The notes under the pieces were generated by a model. The model worked only from the letters and a program-made list of their open reading frames with translations, made no database searches and was not told the origin of the DNA. From Rusavskia elegans (taxonomy: Eukaryota > Ascomycota > Lecanoromycetes > Teloschistales > Teloschistaceae): DNA of 64,000 nt. Below, piece by piece: positions 1 through 11,418 of this stretch; positions within the stretch are counted from its first letter, which is position 1; each line of letters starts with the position of its first letter. The stretch is taken from the NCBI GenBank assembly GCA_011316305.1, contig SAUG01000030.1, positions 248,001 to 312,000 on the forward strand, given 5' to 3'. Made by a program: the position numbers and the translations under genes.

Positions 1-1170
1 ACCCAGTCCTTAAATGGAGTCTCTTGGCTCAAGTTTGCAATGTGGTGGGAATCGGCCTCGTCAAAATCTCGGTCTGTCTGTGTGTACTTCGCCTTATCGA
101 CAGAGCTCGACGGAGGCTCTCTCAGTTCCTCTGGGTCCTGATCGCGATTGTCACTGTCAGCCATGTCATTCAAGCCCTCGTCTTTCTTCTTCAATGCAGA
201 CCTTTGAACGCCCTGTGGAACCCTAAGGTAAAAGGCACGTGTTTCTCAATGCACGTCGCCTATACCGCTGGCTACGTGAATTACGGTAAGTCTTGATCGG
301 AATAGCAAGGCTGTGGTGGCAACTAACGTGGCGTAGGCGTGGACGCGTTGACGGACATTGTGTGTGCCATCATTCCGCTCTCGGTGTTCCACCGGCTGCA
401 AATGAATACACGGACGAAAGTTGCTTTGAGCTTTCTGATGAGCTTAGGCGTACTGTAAGTGAGGTTGAAGACCCCACCGACGAGACACCGGATCGAAGCT
501 AATATGCCCTCAGTACTTCTGGGTTGGCAATTGGCAAGTGTGTGACCGTCAAAGAGATTTTGGAGCATGATTATACCTGTGTGTATTTGCTTCGGTTCGA
601 TTACTGTCGCGGCTAATTTGCCTCAGGGAACATTGCCACCCCTGGAATCTTAACAATGTCAGAACCTAGTCTTGCAGAGTGCAAAGGCCAATACAAGCTG
701 ACGCCAACTCTAGCGCAGAACACTACCTGGGAATCATCATTGCCTCGATGCCTACACTAAAACCACTGTTCTCGAAACTACTCGACTCCACCGGATCCGG
801 TTCAAGTCCAAACAGCAGCAGACGAAGCTTTCAGAAGATCAAGTCCAGCGGCGCTGCGGAACGTGGGCCAGAATCACACGTACCAAGTGACAGGAGTTCG
901 ATTGGAGGAGACTATATCAAGAGAACCACCGACTTCAGGGTAAGCAGTCAGCTGGAACTCGAAGTGAACCGAGATTACGATTTGCATGGCGGGTCGTTGC
1001 CAGACTATCTACGACATTCGGGCAACAGCTGGGCCCGTGAATCTGGTTTGGGAGAAGAGCACACGGCAAGAGCACAGGCCGGTGGATGCAGACATATCGA
1101 CGATGCTTTTCAGCCCACCTCCGTTCCACTGGTCCCTGCGGACGCCCCATCAGCGCGGACACAGCCGTGA
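1..1170 (+). CDS. Fungal rhodopsin-fold integral membrane protein, 5' truncated
   Basis: The 3' part of a multi-pass membrane protein of the fungal rhodopsin-domain family, cut by the window edge. My exon model is <1-285, 337-454, 514-578, 627-668 and 719-1170, and all phases agree, giving about 319 residues. Visible family signs are the KISVCLCVLRL helix, the QCRPLNALWNP segment after a helix (compare QCNPISKYWRNP in the complete homologue at 39470-40984), GVDALTDIVCAIIPL and LGIIIASMPTLKPLF, followed by a polar Ser/Arg-rich cytoplasmic tail. No enzymatic motif is present and the molecular function is unknown. The fourth intron (669-718) is the least certain: an alternative donor at 679 breaks the frame, so 669 was chosen. 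The start codon lies outside the window. Confidence 0.8.
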
Positions 1171-2275
1171 CGAATTCATAATCATGAAGAAAATAGAGTT
1201 ATTCTGGTACGGCAACGATGTCTTGACCAGGCTAGGGTCTGGATTCGAAAGCGATTGTCAATGACATGTAACGAACAGAGAGTAGCTTAACGGACTACCC
1301 TGCAGCATTTTGTATACCACCCGAAAAGAGCATTGGGATACAGCGCAACATGTAGAAGGCTCCGTGGACCCTCAGAATGGATAACCAAATCGATAGTGTC
1401 TTAATGGATCATACCGCATGCATATTGTTTACTCCTTGTTTGATCCCCTGGAGACAGAAGACCAGGGGAGAGTGCTTCGGGCAACGATCGCCACGGTCGG
1501 CACTGAAGACAGCTGAATAGACAGACCTACAAAGCTTAGGTCCATCCCTTCGATGGCAGTCCTCCCTAGACCTACAAACACACCTACCGGTTCTCAGCCA
1601 AGCGTGCAGACCGTCGTCACGAAGTGACTGTATTGGGATTGATTTTTAACCAGCTACATCAACCAATCTTAATTTCTGGCCAACAGCGTACTGGTGGGTG
1701 AATTAAACTCCTTACCTGTTTGGAGCAAGACCACAGTAGTTGTCAAAGCAGATTGATCTTTGACACGTGATGCGGATGATGAAAGGGGGCCGGACGGATA
1801 GACAACCCACTCGTTGAATAGGCACTCGCCTTTCGCATTGGCCATATCTGCATCTACAAGATACCTCAAGAAACATCGTAAATATATGGAAGTAGGACGA
1901 CCCTTCCGTTCCACCATGTCCGTAGATCTTTTTCAACATCAAAACTCGATAGGAAAACGACGTTCGAGACGTCAGAACAGCAAAAGCACAAGCTGCCAAA
2001 TGAGTGACATGAGTCCCCTTTCGTACACGAAGAGGAGGAATTTGACGTTCAAGACGTCAGACGATGAGTAAATGCAGCAAGCAGTCCATCCACTCCTTTT
2101 GTTCCCATACTTGCAGATCCAGCCCAAGACAATAGCTAGATAGCCCTCATATATATAGTCAACAGGTGCGAGTTATTCCTCGTGTCCCATCCTCATCAGC
2201 AACCCTTGAACCATGACACTGAAACATCGAGTCATCTCCGAACCCAACAACATCCTTCCCAAGCACATGTCCTCT
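1171..2275. other. Intergenic stretch, no supported gene
   Basis: Between the rhodopsin-fold gene and the convergent NYN gene I see only short, overlapping ORFs with no recognisable protein features. The one structured signal is an 18-bp near-repeat at 1959 and 2044, listed separately. Confidence 0.5.
1959..2061. repeat. Pair of 18-bp quasi-palindromic direct repeats
   Basis: GACGTTCGAGACGTCAGA at 1959-1976 recurs with one mismatch (A for G at base 8) at 2044-2061, 85 bp further on. Each copy is itself a near palindrome with GACGT and ACGTC ends. The AGACGTCAG core resembles a CRE/bZIP half-palindrome, but no regulatory role can be shown from sequence. Confidence 0.45.
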
Positions 2276-3826
2276 TCATTCCTCAAAGCCCAAAAGTTCT
2301 TCCACGAAATCATCCAGTTCCACCATCTTGAACTTGCTCTTCCATTTCGCCCGAAACTCTTTCCTTTTATACATTCCACTCGTATTCTTCCTGAAACTCA
2401 CCAACTCAACTTTCCACCCTTTCTCCAACGCCCGCTCCACCATCCGCAGGAACCCCTGCGAATACTCCGCCTCCGCCGCATCTCCCGTAGCCAGCACGAT
2501 CGTTGATGGCTGCTTCGCGTCAACCACGCTCTCCAGGATCTTCAGGTGTAGAATTTCGTCCACGGCCTGCTCGACCCATTTTTCCTTGGCGTATAAGACG
2601 GCGGCGGCGGCGGCAGCGGTCGTTTCCGATCCGCTGCCGCCCGAGGTGCCGTTGGCGCCACTGCTGGCGTTCTGTTGGTGATGTGAAGAATGATATTTCT
2701 TCTGGCGAGGTGTAAGCTCTTTGGCTTTGTGCACTCGGTCTAGGATGTTGGTTTCGTAGCCGATTAGCTTGGCTTCCTGGATCGCGGCGAAATTGTCGGA
2801 GCCGACAAGGACTCGCTTCGAAACGGGCCGGCCCCGTTCGAGGATCAAGGATAGATTGTGAAAGGAAATTGGTTGGCGGCGGATACGGGTTTGGAGCGTC
2901 ATTCCCCGCGAGAGTTTAAGCGAGTCGTGAAATCCGATCATGATATTCGATGCGTCAACGAAAACATGGATACCTTCCCTAGTGCCGGTGTTGTCGGCCA
3001 CCGAGAAGGGTACCATGGCTGCATTGGTGAGAAAAGGGCGATCTTCATTAAAACGCTCTTTGATCTTGCGAATCAGTCGCTCTTTCTTAGCTCCTGCTGC
3101 TGCGAGTGCAGCTCGCTCGCCCGTAACTCGTGGCTTTGTGGGTGCACTGGATGGGTGAGGATTGGCAACTGGCCATGCCCCGATATCGATTGGAAGTGTT
3201 GGCCGAGTTGTTGCTCCATTGGCCGCGAAAGATTCGCTCTCGGGTGTCTTAGGCGGCCCTTGAAGGATTTGCTGGATGATAGCTCTCCTATCAGGAGAGC
3301 GTTTGGGCGTGCGAGGTTCAGCCTCAAAGTCATTGTCGCTACTGCTTGTAGGAGGTATTTCAAGTGAAGGCTGCCCTTCGCTAGCCTTTCTTTGTTTTCT
3401 ACGCAGCTTCTTCCTCTGGGTCTTCGTCAGCCCAAGGAGGCTAAATTCATTGCCGGCGTCCTCATTGTCTGCGAGTCCTGCACCTTCGGCCTCGTCACGC
3501 CAGTGTACCCCTTTGCCGATGGCCGAGTGAAGTTTGGTGGTCTCATCCGCGTGTCCAAAGAAGTCGTCCTCAGGTAAACGCGGCACTTCTGGCGGCTCGA
3601 CGTCCAAAGGTTGGCGTAGATAGATCCATAATCTATCGAAATTTCCAAGATCTGATTTTGGCCGCGCTTGGAACGGGGAGTAAGTGGGAGTGCTGAGCTT
3701 ATCGGGGGATGGAGTAGGGAAGAGATCTCCATCTGTTGGTACCGCGAGCCCGCTGGATAAAGACTCGTTGAGAGCATACACAGGTGCAAAGTCCCAGTCG
3801 AGCCCATCCCCTGCGGGTGGAAGCAT
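2276..3826 (-). CDS. NYN-domain (PIN-like RNase) protein, 516 aa
   Basis: A single-exon gene. The C-terminal half is a NYN/PIN-like nuclease domain: beta strand IHVFVDASN with acidic D291 near residue 290, SKRVLVGSDN about 335-345, and LATGDAAEAE at about 445-454 supplying the second acidic cluster, followed by a helix and WKVELVSF. Such domains usually cleave RNA with a divalent metal. The N-terminal half is low complexity, with a basic RKKLRRKQRK stretch at about 138-147 that could bind nucleic acid or direct nuclear import. A poly-Ala tract (about 404-409) is encoded by a GCC-type triplet run. The first Met at 3826 is used because it precedes a continuous conserved-looking N-terminus; no intron is needed. 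The substrate is unknown. Confidence 0.82.
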   Translation of the reverse strand: MLPPAGDGLDWDFAPVYALNESLSSGLAVPTDGDLFPTPSPDKLSTPTYSPFQARPKSDLGNFDRLWIYLRQPLDVEPPEVPRLPEDDFFGHADETTKLHSAIGKGVHWRDEAEGAGLADNEDAGNEFSLLGLTKTQRKKLRRKQRKASEGQPSLEIPPTSSSDNDFEAEPRTPKRSPDRRAIIQQILQGPPKTPESESFAANGATTRPTLPIDIGAWPVANPHPSSAPTKPRVTGERAALAAAGAKKERLIRKIKERFNEDRPFLTNAAMVPFSVADNTGTREGIHVFVDASNIMIGFHDSLKLSRGMTLQTRIRRQPISFHNLSLILERGRPVSKRVLVGSDNFAAIQEAKLIGYETNILDRVHKAKELTPRQKKYHSSHHQQNASSGANGTSGGSGSETTAAAAAAVLYAKEKWVEQAVDEILHLKILESVVDAKQPSTIVLATGDAAEAEYSQGFLRMVERALEKGWKVELVSFRKNTSGMYKRKEFRAKWKSKFKMVELDDFVEELLGFEE

Positions 3827-4152
3827 TCGTTGCTGTAACTAATGCGGCTACCCGTTGGGTGCAGCTGGCCTCCTGTATCGTCCAGAGTGTATTTCACTGT
3901 CCTCGTCACGGATGAGAGTATACCTTGAACCGAACAGTTGCGTAGCAGTATAATCGGTCCACTGTCGCCATTACGACAGGGTATATGTCATATATCTTTG
4001 AGGGGATAGGGGATTGTCTTCATTGCATTTGTAGCAGTAAATCGAAAAGTCATGAGATCTTGGAACATCAGTGCTAGTGCGTGCCAGTGGCAAGATCTTG
4101 CTTGCTCGTCAATCTACCCGCACCCCGCAGAGCCGCATCATGTCACGTGGAC

Positions 4153-4287
4153 CCGCGCAAGTGCCAAGAGAGGAGTTGAGGCGACACCAGGTGCCGCGAA
4201 AAGTGAGTGGGCGCCAAGCTTACAAGTTGTAAGATGAGCGCTGGCTTGGCGCCCATTCACTTTTCGCGCCCCCTGGTGGCGACTTGC
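4153..4287. repeat. Long inverted repeat (about 40-bp arms) with nested palindrome
   Basis: The left arm (about 4178-4219, containing GCGAAAAGTGAGTGGGCGCC) and right arm (about 4244-4284) are near-perfect reverse complements, differing at a handful of positions. A further shared CGCGCAAGT lies outside each arm. The loop contains a small palindrome, CTTACAA-G-TTGTAAG. The structure sits just beyond the desaturase stop codon at 4328 and upstream of the NYN gene. A CACGTG box (4144-4149) lies next to it. It could be a foldback/MITE relic, a 3'-end processing hairpin or a regulatory element. Confidence 0.75.
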
Positions 4288-4327
4288 GCGAATGGGCCTG
4301 ACAACCGGTATATTTCATATCTACTTG

Positions 4328-6120
4328 TCAATGGCTGCCATGGTTTCCGTTGCCCGCAACTGTCTTCTGACATTGTGCCAGAATAGTAGCCTGTCGTGCG
4401 ACGTCAGCTAACCGGCCAACGACATGCTTGTTGCCCTCCACGAAGCCATACAACGCGTACGGTATCCCAACGTCATCACAAAAGCTCTGTACCAGCTTCT
4501 GTGTCTTCCGCAGATTATGGCGCGGAATGCGGGGAAAGAGGTGGTGGATAGCCTGGAATTGCAGTCCGCCATGTACAAAGTCCAGCCACTCAGGGCAATC
4601 AACATCCATAGTTGTTCGCAACATCCTCTGTGGGAACGATTCGTGAATCCCCAAATCCGCTGTGCTCATCGCGAAATGGCTCAGCGTGATTTGAACGTGG
4701 AGAGGTCCCGTCACCATATGGCTGACCATCACGAAGATAAACCTGCTGCGAGCATCGGGAATTGTTCGATAGAGGATACCATAACCGAACCATATCCAGA
4801 AAAAAACATTGCCCGCTATTTCGAACCATCGGTGCCACCGCGCAGGACCTTTTCGAGGCCCTAGGCCTCGCAACAAATATTCCCAGCTCAGTACGTATAG
4901 ATTGAACCGACCCAGCGTCAATATCGGATAATAGAGTAGGTGCTGATAACGTATGGCAAATTTTGCAACGCAGTCATAGATCATCACTCGGTCGTAGAAG
5001 GTACTTCGTAATGACTCGAAGAATCGGTGAGAAACGGCAAAGAAAGGCACATGTTCGATATCCGGATCATGTTCAGGAGAATTGGTAACGATGTGGTGGA
5101 CATTGTGACTCCTTTTCCACCAACCGAGACTTAAGCCACCCAGGAAATCAGCAATGATGACTCCAATCACGGTATCATAAACGAAATTGTGTGTAATGCC
5201 CATATGTCCAGCATCATGAGCGGTGAACACCAACTGGTGCCAGAACAAACCGAGGAATAGCCCGCTAGTGGCGTACCAGCCGAGTCGAAGGAAAAGAAGA
5301 CACAGCGCAAAGAGTAGCGTATATCGAGAGACTTCAATCAAATAATCCGTGTAATGGCACTGGTAGAGACCTTGCGCATGAATGATCTGGCCGAGTTGAC
5401 GGTAGCGGCGTACAATGTCATCCTGAACCGCCGCGTCAAGCGAAGGATACTTGTCGAGATCAATGTCGATCTCTTTTTGTGTCCGAGCATCCATGAGAGA
5501 CAACCTTGGACCATTCTTCGGTTCGAGTGCTTCGAGTGACTCGGTCGAGGACATGGAGGAGACGGAGGAACTTGAATGAAGCCAGCCGCTTTGCTGGACC
5601 CTTTTTCTTGGAATACCCGATTGGTCAACGGGATCGAAGATGGGCGAATCTGGCGCCGAAGTACTTTCGCTCAGGGTGTCACCATCGCTTTCGACAAGGG
5701 CATGGAATTGGTCCAGTTTCTGCTCTTGGTCGCCGTAGGGCCTGAATACACCGCCCTGGACCGGAGGTAAGAAATTCTGCCATCTTCCTTCAACCCGCCC
5801 AATCTGGAAAACGGCCATTCGTTGACGGGCGTCGAGTGAGTGTAGGCTATGGGAAGTAGGGTGTCAGCTCAATTGAGAAAGCATTGGCGGAGAAAGATTC
5901 CATACGCATTGACCTCGTCTGTGGCATCTCGACCAACGACATGCATGATGGACTTGTCGCCGCCAGGATGATACTTGAGCCAAGAATCAACTTTGAGGAC
6001 CTTGCCGTCAAGGATAATGATTGTCATGCCATCGGCAATCATGCCCTCGACCTGTCGTCGAGTCAGGAAGGCCTCCTTGCGAGACATTGGATTGGAGGAG
6101 CTATTAGGCTTAGGAGCCAT
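4328..6120 (-). CDS. Delta-8 sphingolipid desaturase with N-terminal cytochrome b5 domain
   Basis: Introduces the delta-8 double bond into the long-chain base of ceramides at the ER, on the way to fungal glucosylceramides. Exons are 5906-6120 and 4328-5846 (intron 5847-5905, donor GTATGG), giving 577 residues. The cytochrome b5 part has heme-ligand HPGG at residues 51-54 and the second His at 74 (NALHS). The membrane desaturase part has the three His boxes HDAGH (282-286), HNVHH (319-323) and QAIHH (503-507); the Gln at the start of the third box is the hallmark of b5-fused front-end/sphingolipid desaturases. A Ser-rich low-complexity linker lies between the b5 domain and the first membrane span. 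The start Met at 6120 immediately precedes the b5 fold. It is divergent from the phosphopentomutase-type gene at 6812. Confidence 0.93.
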
Positions 6121-6811
6121 TGTGAATGGAGATCAACTTCTAGATTGACGAAAATTGAATAATAGAGCCATTGAACGATATATCTCGATAATGACAGGCG
6201 CTCGAGTCACAAATATTCACACAATAATCTCGAGCGAGCGTGGCAGGAAAGATGGTGCGGAATTTATTCGCGACGGGACGGGCGAGGGGAGTCAACAGAG
6301 ATGGCGGCTTGGCTGACGTCAATTCGATCAATACCCCTGAACGAGGGAACCTTTCCCAACCTGATCCATACATGTTCCATACATAATCCACACATGGGTG
6401 CCACGAAAGGTGTACACTCTCCCAGTCCATTGGACACAGTATGACTCTATAGTCGATCCATGGCTCAAATCGCAAGTCTGAGCTCACAAGTGTCATATTG
6501 ACCTACGACCCAGTGGTAGGTACTCCATCAAGGCGTCTATTGCCTGCGTTGGAACTCGCATATGGTTTTCATTCGCTGTCTTCCGGGGTTCGAATTGATG
6601 GAGAGGATCCTGTTGTGACACCGAAGAGTGCTCTCCCCTGTCTCTAATGCATCACTTGGTTCAGAACGATTTTTGACACGCTCGCCCCCATCGCGGTACC
6701 CCTGGAAGTGATGTTGTTTTAAGAGTGCAAGAAGAACAATCTTGGCTCCACGAGTCTCTGCTCTGGTGCTTCTAGCCGTCCTATACCTCGTGATTTACTT
6801 CCCGTTCATCT
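6121..6811. promoter_or_regulatory. Divergent intergenic promoter region
   Basis: 691 bp separates the start codons of the desaturase and the phosphopentomutase-type gene and must hold both promoters. I see no conserved binding site that I would name with confidence. Confidence 0.45.
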
Positions 6812-8706
6812 ATGGCAAAAGTCTCTGATTTGGCTGATCAATGGCTTCGGCTTGACAAGGTTCGAATCATGTCTGCATCTCCCCCCTCTTGTCTGAACTT
6901 GTAACAGGATCCTGCAACCAGGGCTGAGATCCAGAGCTTGCTTGCACAGAACAATCTTGACGAGCTTGAACACCGTCTCTCTACGCGTATGTCCGTAAAC
7001 CAAGGGGAGTTCAAAGACACTAGTACTAACATACCCGAAAGGACTTACCTTTGGGACTGCTGGGCTGCGAGCACAGATGGGCGCTGGTTTCGCCCGTCTC
7101 AACAGCCTGACTATAATACAAACATCCCAAGGACTTGCAGAGTATCTGCTGTCTGCACAGCCCAATGCAGCTGCGCACGGCATTGTCGTCGGTCATGATG
7201 CTCGCCACAACTCAGAACATTTTGCCGATCTCGCAGCAGCAGTGTTTGAGAGCAAAGGGATAGTCGTGTATTGGTATGAGGAGATTGTTCATACGCCCCT
7301 GGTTCCGTTCGCGGTAAAGACGCTTCAAGCAGCTGCGGGGATCATGATAACGGTAAAGTACAGACCAATCTGTTGCAAAACATTTCTCATGGCATTCGTA
7401 GGCAAGCCACAATCCAGCGCGGGATAATGGCTACAAAGTATATGGTTCCAATGGATGCCAAATCAATTCACCAGAGGACACCAATATAGCCGCCTCCATA
7501 TTGCTGAATCTGGAACCACAAACCTGGACATCTCAAGCCAATTCGCTCCGACGACCAGTTCTAACGGCAATGCAGAGCCAGTATATGCAATGCCTTGCGC
7601 AAATGCCCCATCTGCCTGAAGCTGGGGATCGGTCGATCCGCTTTGTTTACACCCCGATGCATGGGGTTGGCCTTCGCTACATGATTTCCGCTGTCGAGAT
7701 GATGGGAATCAAGAGTGGAATGACCGTCGTGGACCAGCAAGCTCAGCCAGATCCCGATTTCCCAACGGTCAAATATCCAAACCCAGAGGAGAAGGGAGCT
7801 CTAGACCTTGCAATGTCTACAGCGGACGAGAATAGCATTAGCCTCATCATGGCAAACGACCCAGATGCCGACCGCTTTGCTGTGGCAGAAAAGGTTACCG
7901 ACGACTGGCATCAATTCACTGGTGATCAAGTAGGAGTGCTCCTGGCCTATTGGACGTTCTCTTCCATATCCTCGCAACTGACAACGGATGATATCATGTT
8001 GACGACTCCTGTCTCGTCGCAGATGTTGTCTTATATGGCGGAAGCCGAAGGCTTTAAAGTTCGGGAAACACTGACAGGGTTCAAATGGCTGGGGAATGTG
8101 GCGCAAGATTTGAAAGAGCAAGGCAGGAGGGTGCACTTTGCGTACGAAGAAGCTCTTGGCTACATGTTTCCCTCTATCGTCAGCGACAAAGATGGTATAA
8201 CGGCCTCCGTGATGTTCTTGTCTGCCTGTTCTACGTGGGGATCTCCATGGGCTCAGCTTCAGAAATTATACGAAAAGTACGGATACTTTGAGACGACTAA
8301 CACCTACTGGCGATCGCCGAACACTCAGAAGACTCAATCAGTTTTCGAAGCCGTAAGAAACCTCGAGCAGCCGTTCCCCTCGCATGTGGGCTATCGAAAG
8401 GTAATCCGATGGCGTGACTTGACGAACGGCTATGACTCTGCGACCGAACAGAATATACCTGATTTGCCAACGTCAGCCACCACGCAAATGATCACCTGCT
8501 GGCTCGACGGATCAGATTCAGACGATGGCATACGCTTTACGGTCAGAGCGTCCGGAACAGAACCTAAGATCAAATTATATCTTGAGTGCCGTAGCAAACA
8601 TCAGGATTCGGCTCATAAAGGCGCTGTCGAAGCACTTCAATATCTCCGACAGACTTGGTTTCACGACTCTAGTCTCAAGATTGAAGATCGCTTCGCAGAC
8701 GCTTGA
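6812..8706 (+). CDS. Phosphopentomutase / phosphoribomutase (PGM2-type alpha-phosphohexomutase)
   Basis: Interconverts sugar 1- and 5/6-phosphates through a phosphoserine; the PGM2/Prm15 branch acts mainly on ribose phosphates. Exons are 6812-6859, 6908-6986, 7042-7352 and 7402-8706, giving 580 residues. The third intron (7353-7401) interrupts just before the catalytic loop, and splicing restores ASHNPARDNGYK with active Ser148. The metal site is DPDADRF (about 299-305), the sugar-binding loop YEEALGY (about 394-400) and the phosphate-binding loop RASGTEPK (about 528-535). The early TFGTAGLRAQMGAG motif is typical of this branch rather than of classical phosphoglucomutase. A 48-bp first exon and a textbook TACTAAC branch site in intron 2 support the model. 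Cytosolic, since no targeting signal is seen. Confidence 0.93.
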
Positions 8707-9539
8707 TGCAAAACAATACCTTACTACAGAGGCTTGGACCGTCGATACCTCCATCGTTGCAAGTCCGTGCCGAATGTGTGCTGCAGCGGAAGCCTGGCTG
8801 TCCCGACGGCTAGAATACTCTACTGCTTGTCGGCAACTTGTTGAGCTCACACGAAAAAGATCCGGTCATTGGCTGCAGGCACCACAGCTGTGGATTGTGC
8901 TGTCACAGTGCCCAGCAACGTTCATCATCTCGCGGGAGTCATCCATTGCTGGGTGTCAAGAACTTCTCTTCTCCTGAGTCCCATCCGTCCTCGACGCTGA
9001 GATCAGGACCGTATGGACACCCGTCGCCGTCAGCAATGACTTGTCTCGCGGCAACAAGGTACAGTACGTATAGCTATGTCAGTATATTCGCTACTGCGCC
9101 CTCTTGGGTCCGCCTGGTAATGGGTCTAGGTTTAGATTCCTACCTCCGACATATGACCCAAGCACAAGGCTCCATCCCCCAAGGCTTCTTATCTCCATTG
9201 CATGATCCAGTAGCAATGGAGAAGCATATCGATTGGATAAGACTGTGCTTCGGAAGCAACCAAAGCCGGTTTGCTACTTTGTTGGGCCATCAAGCAAACA
9301 TACAACTGTAGGCCCCTCTGACCCGGCAGCACCACATGAGTCTCCGCAATCGGGCTGGCCACAGATATAAGATCCTGCTTCCGATCACTCTGACAGTCAA
9401 TCTTACCTCTCACGACCATCCACATCGACCAATCCGAAAACTTCAAATCACGAATAGCGCTCGTGGCGCCTCTTCGCAGGCTGTTGCAAATACACTCACA
9501 CCAAATCATTACCCCGTCCATCATATCAAGAGAGAAGAC
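8707..9539. other. Intergenic stretch, no supported gene
   Basis: This holds the 3' flank of the mutase gene and the upstream region of the small gene at 9540. ORFs here are short, overlap in several frames and lack recognisable features. Confidence 0.5.
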
Positions 9540-10026
9540 ATGGCCCTGATGTATCGAGACTGCTACCCTTCCCACTACCCAGTGAACGAATACGGCTGCC
9601 CTGTACGTCGCTCGCGCGGACACATCGGCCTTCATGGCATGCCTGACCCTCTCACATCGCCATACCACATGGAAGAACCGCTCTGCCATCAATGCGGAGA
9701 TGTGAGCTGTGGAAGACGAGATGTTATGTAAGCAGATCTCCCCTTTTCACAACGATAACATTGAACACAGACACTAACGATTGTAACACGACAACAGTCC
9801 GCCATACGATCGATTAGCTCCACCCAGACCTCGCGGCATTGGGGCTCGGCCCATGCTCGCAAGAGCGCAGACGGATTTCGGGCCTCGCCACTACGGAGGA
9901 GGATTTGGTTATGAGGACATGTATGATGATGCCTTCGTGCGGCCACGTCGGCGGGGGATTCAAAGAGCGCATGGTGCGTATGGGTTCTCGAGGGGCAGGT
10001 ACCCTGAACAGACCCCGTGGTATTGA
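9540..10026 (+). CDS. Small orphan protein, 138 aa, Tyr/Pro/Arg/Gly-rich
   Basis: Not recognised. Exons 9540-9727 and 9798-10026 join in phase (intron with GTAAG donor, CACTAACGA branch and ACAACAG acceptor). The protein opens MALMYRDCYPSHYP, has a short Cys cluster HQCGDVSCGRR at about 52-62, and ends in a disordered tail rich in Gly, Arg and Tyr (GGGFGYEDMYDD, PRRRGIQRAHGAYGF). No signal peptide or membrane span is visible. The clean intron and continuous composition across it argue for a real gene, but without homologues this remains a prediction. Confidence 0.55.
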
Positions 10027-11418
10027 TGCAACGAGTTTGTGGGAGTTATGGTGTTGTGTTGCGATAATCTACTACTTGGTGTCATTAATCGAGAGATCCA
10101 GATATCTCTATGGTGGGAAATGGATAATGAAGGGTCTTTAAGTTCAAGCTTCTCAGCGTGGGCCTTTGATCCACGGTGTGCCGCCGATGGATTAATTTAG
10201 ACTGAGGAGGTAATGTTTTTCAATTCTGATAATGAAGCCCACCTCCGCGGGTCACAGAAAGGTCTCACGGTATTATCGTCACAGGCATCTTCCCAGTGAC
10301 ATGCAGATTCGACTCCTTCCTCTTTGCTGCACATCCCGTAGTTCATGGCCTTTCATTCGTGCCCGTTTGGTCAATACCTTGAGTGCCCTGAAACAAAGCC
10401 ACGGCCCTCCAAATTCTGGCACCGCGAGAACCACAGACTGCACATTGCGTGAGCACGAGCACGAGCTCTATCATCACAACTGCCATAGTGGTGGTGGCCA
10501 GAGAACTGTAACAACTTGGCTGACTTGGAGCCACCATTGTCGGAGCTGATATATATGGAAAGGGAGTGGGGACCAGAAGATAGCAACGTATAGATGACAT
10601 CCTTCGAGTCGTGACGATCGCAACTTCTTCATCGTTGCCGTTCTCGACCTTGGACCGTTCAAGACCGGGAACAAGTCATTTCTCAAGCAACACACAGATT
10701 GCAGAATAAGAGATCAAGATTGCAAACGCTGAGATAGATGAAGCGAGCGTATTGCGTCTGGTCTGGTCGGGTTCAGGACTCCTGAGTATCTGGATCCGAA
10801 ATCTATACCCATCTGAAACAGTTGAGATCAAAACCCCTCAGATGCGACGATTTCCTATTCAGGACCGTAGCACGAGAAGTCTACCGTGGTGCGAGTGACA
10901 GTGGTGTTGGGCCCGTACTCGTTTGCAAGATAACGCCAGGTGACGCCGCGGTCGTAAGAACTACCGCTTATGGTTTAGCTTCCACGTGCTCCAATCGCTA
11001 GCCTGAGATCTGTCTTCCTCCAATCAGATCATGGTTCAAGCGACTTGGGACGGAACGATCCAACGGCGTCACGGCAATGACCCTACGCGACGAATCAGCT
11101 TCACTGCCGACGAGCTTAATTTTTGAGATTAGACTCGATCAGGCAATCATTGAGACGCTATAAGTTGCATGCTGGGCGTTGACGTTGTGCGCAGCAAGAA
11201 GCTCCTAGTACAACTCCTGTCAGTATATGAACGTATTCCCAATTTGATGCTGATGCTCAAAGACATAAATATGGCCATGCCCTCGCTCAAAGTTAAGTAT
11301 CTGTATTCTCATCAACATCACCACAGTCCTCTCAGACTCCACCGTCCTCCTTGACTCTTTCAGATCCGCTTTCTGTTCCACTCAACCTCTTCTTCATTCT
11401 CCTCTATCACGCTCCAAT
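10027..11418. other. Intergenic stretch of about 1.4 kb, no supported gene
   Basis: Only short ORFs on both strands, none with a start, length or composition that stands out. The 3' end, with CT-rich sequence from about 11330, is probably the promoter and 5' UTR of the RTA1 gene. Confidence 0.5.
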
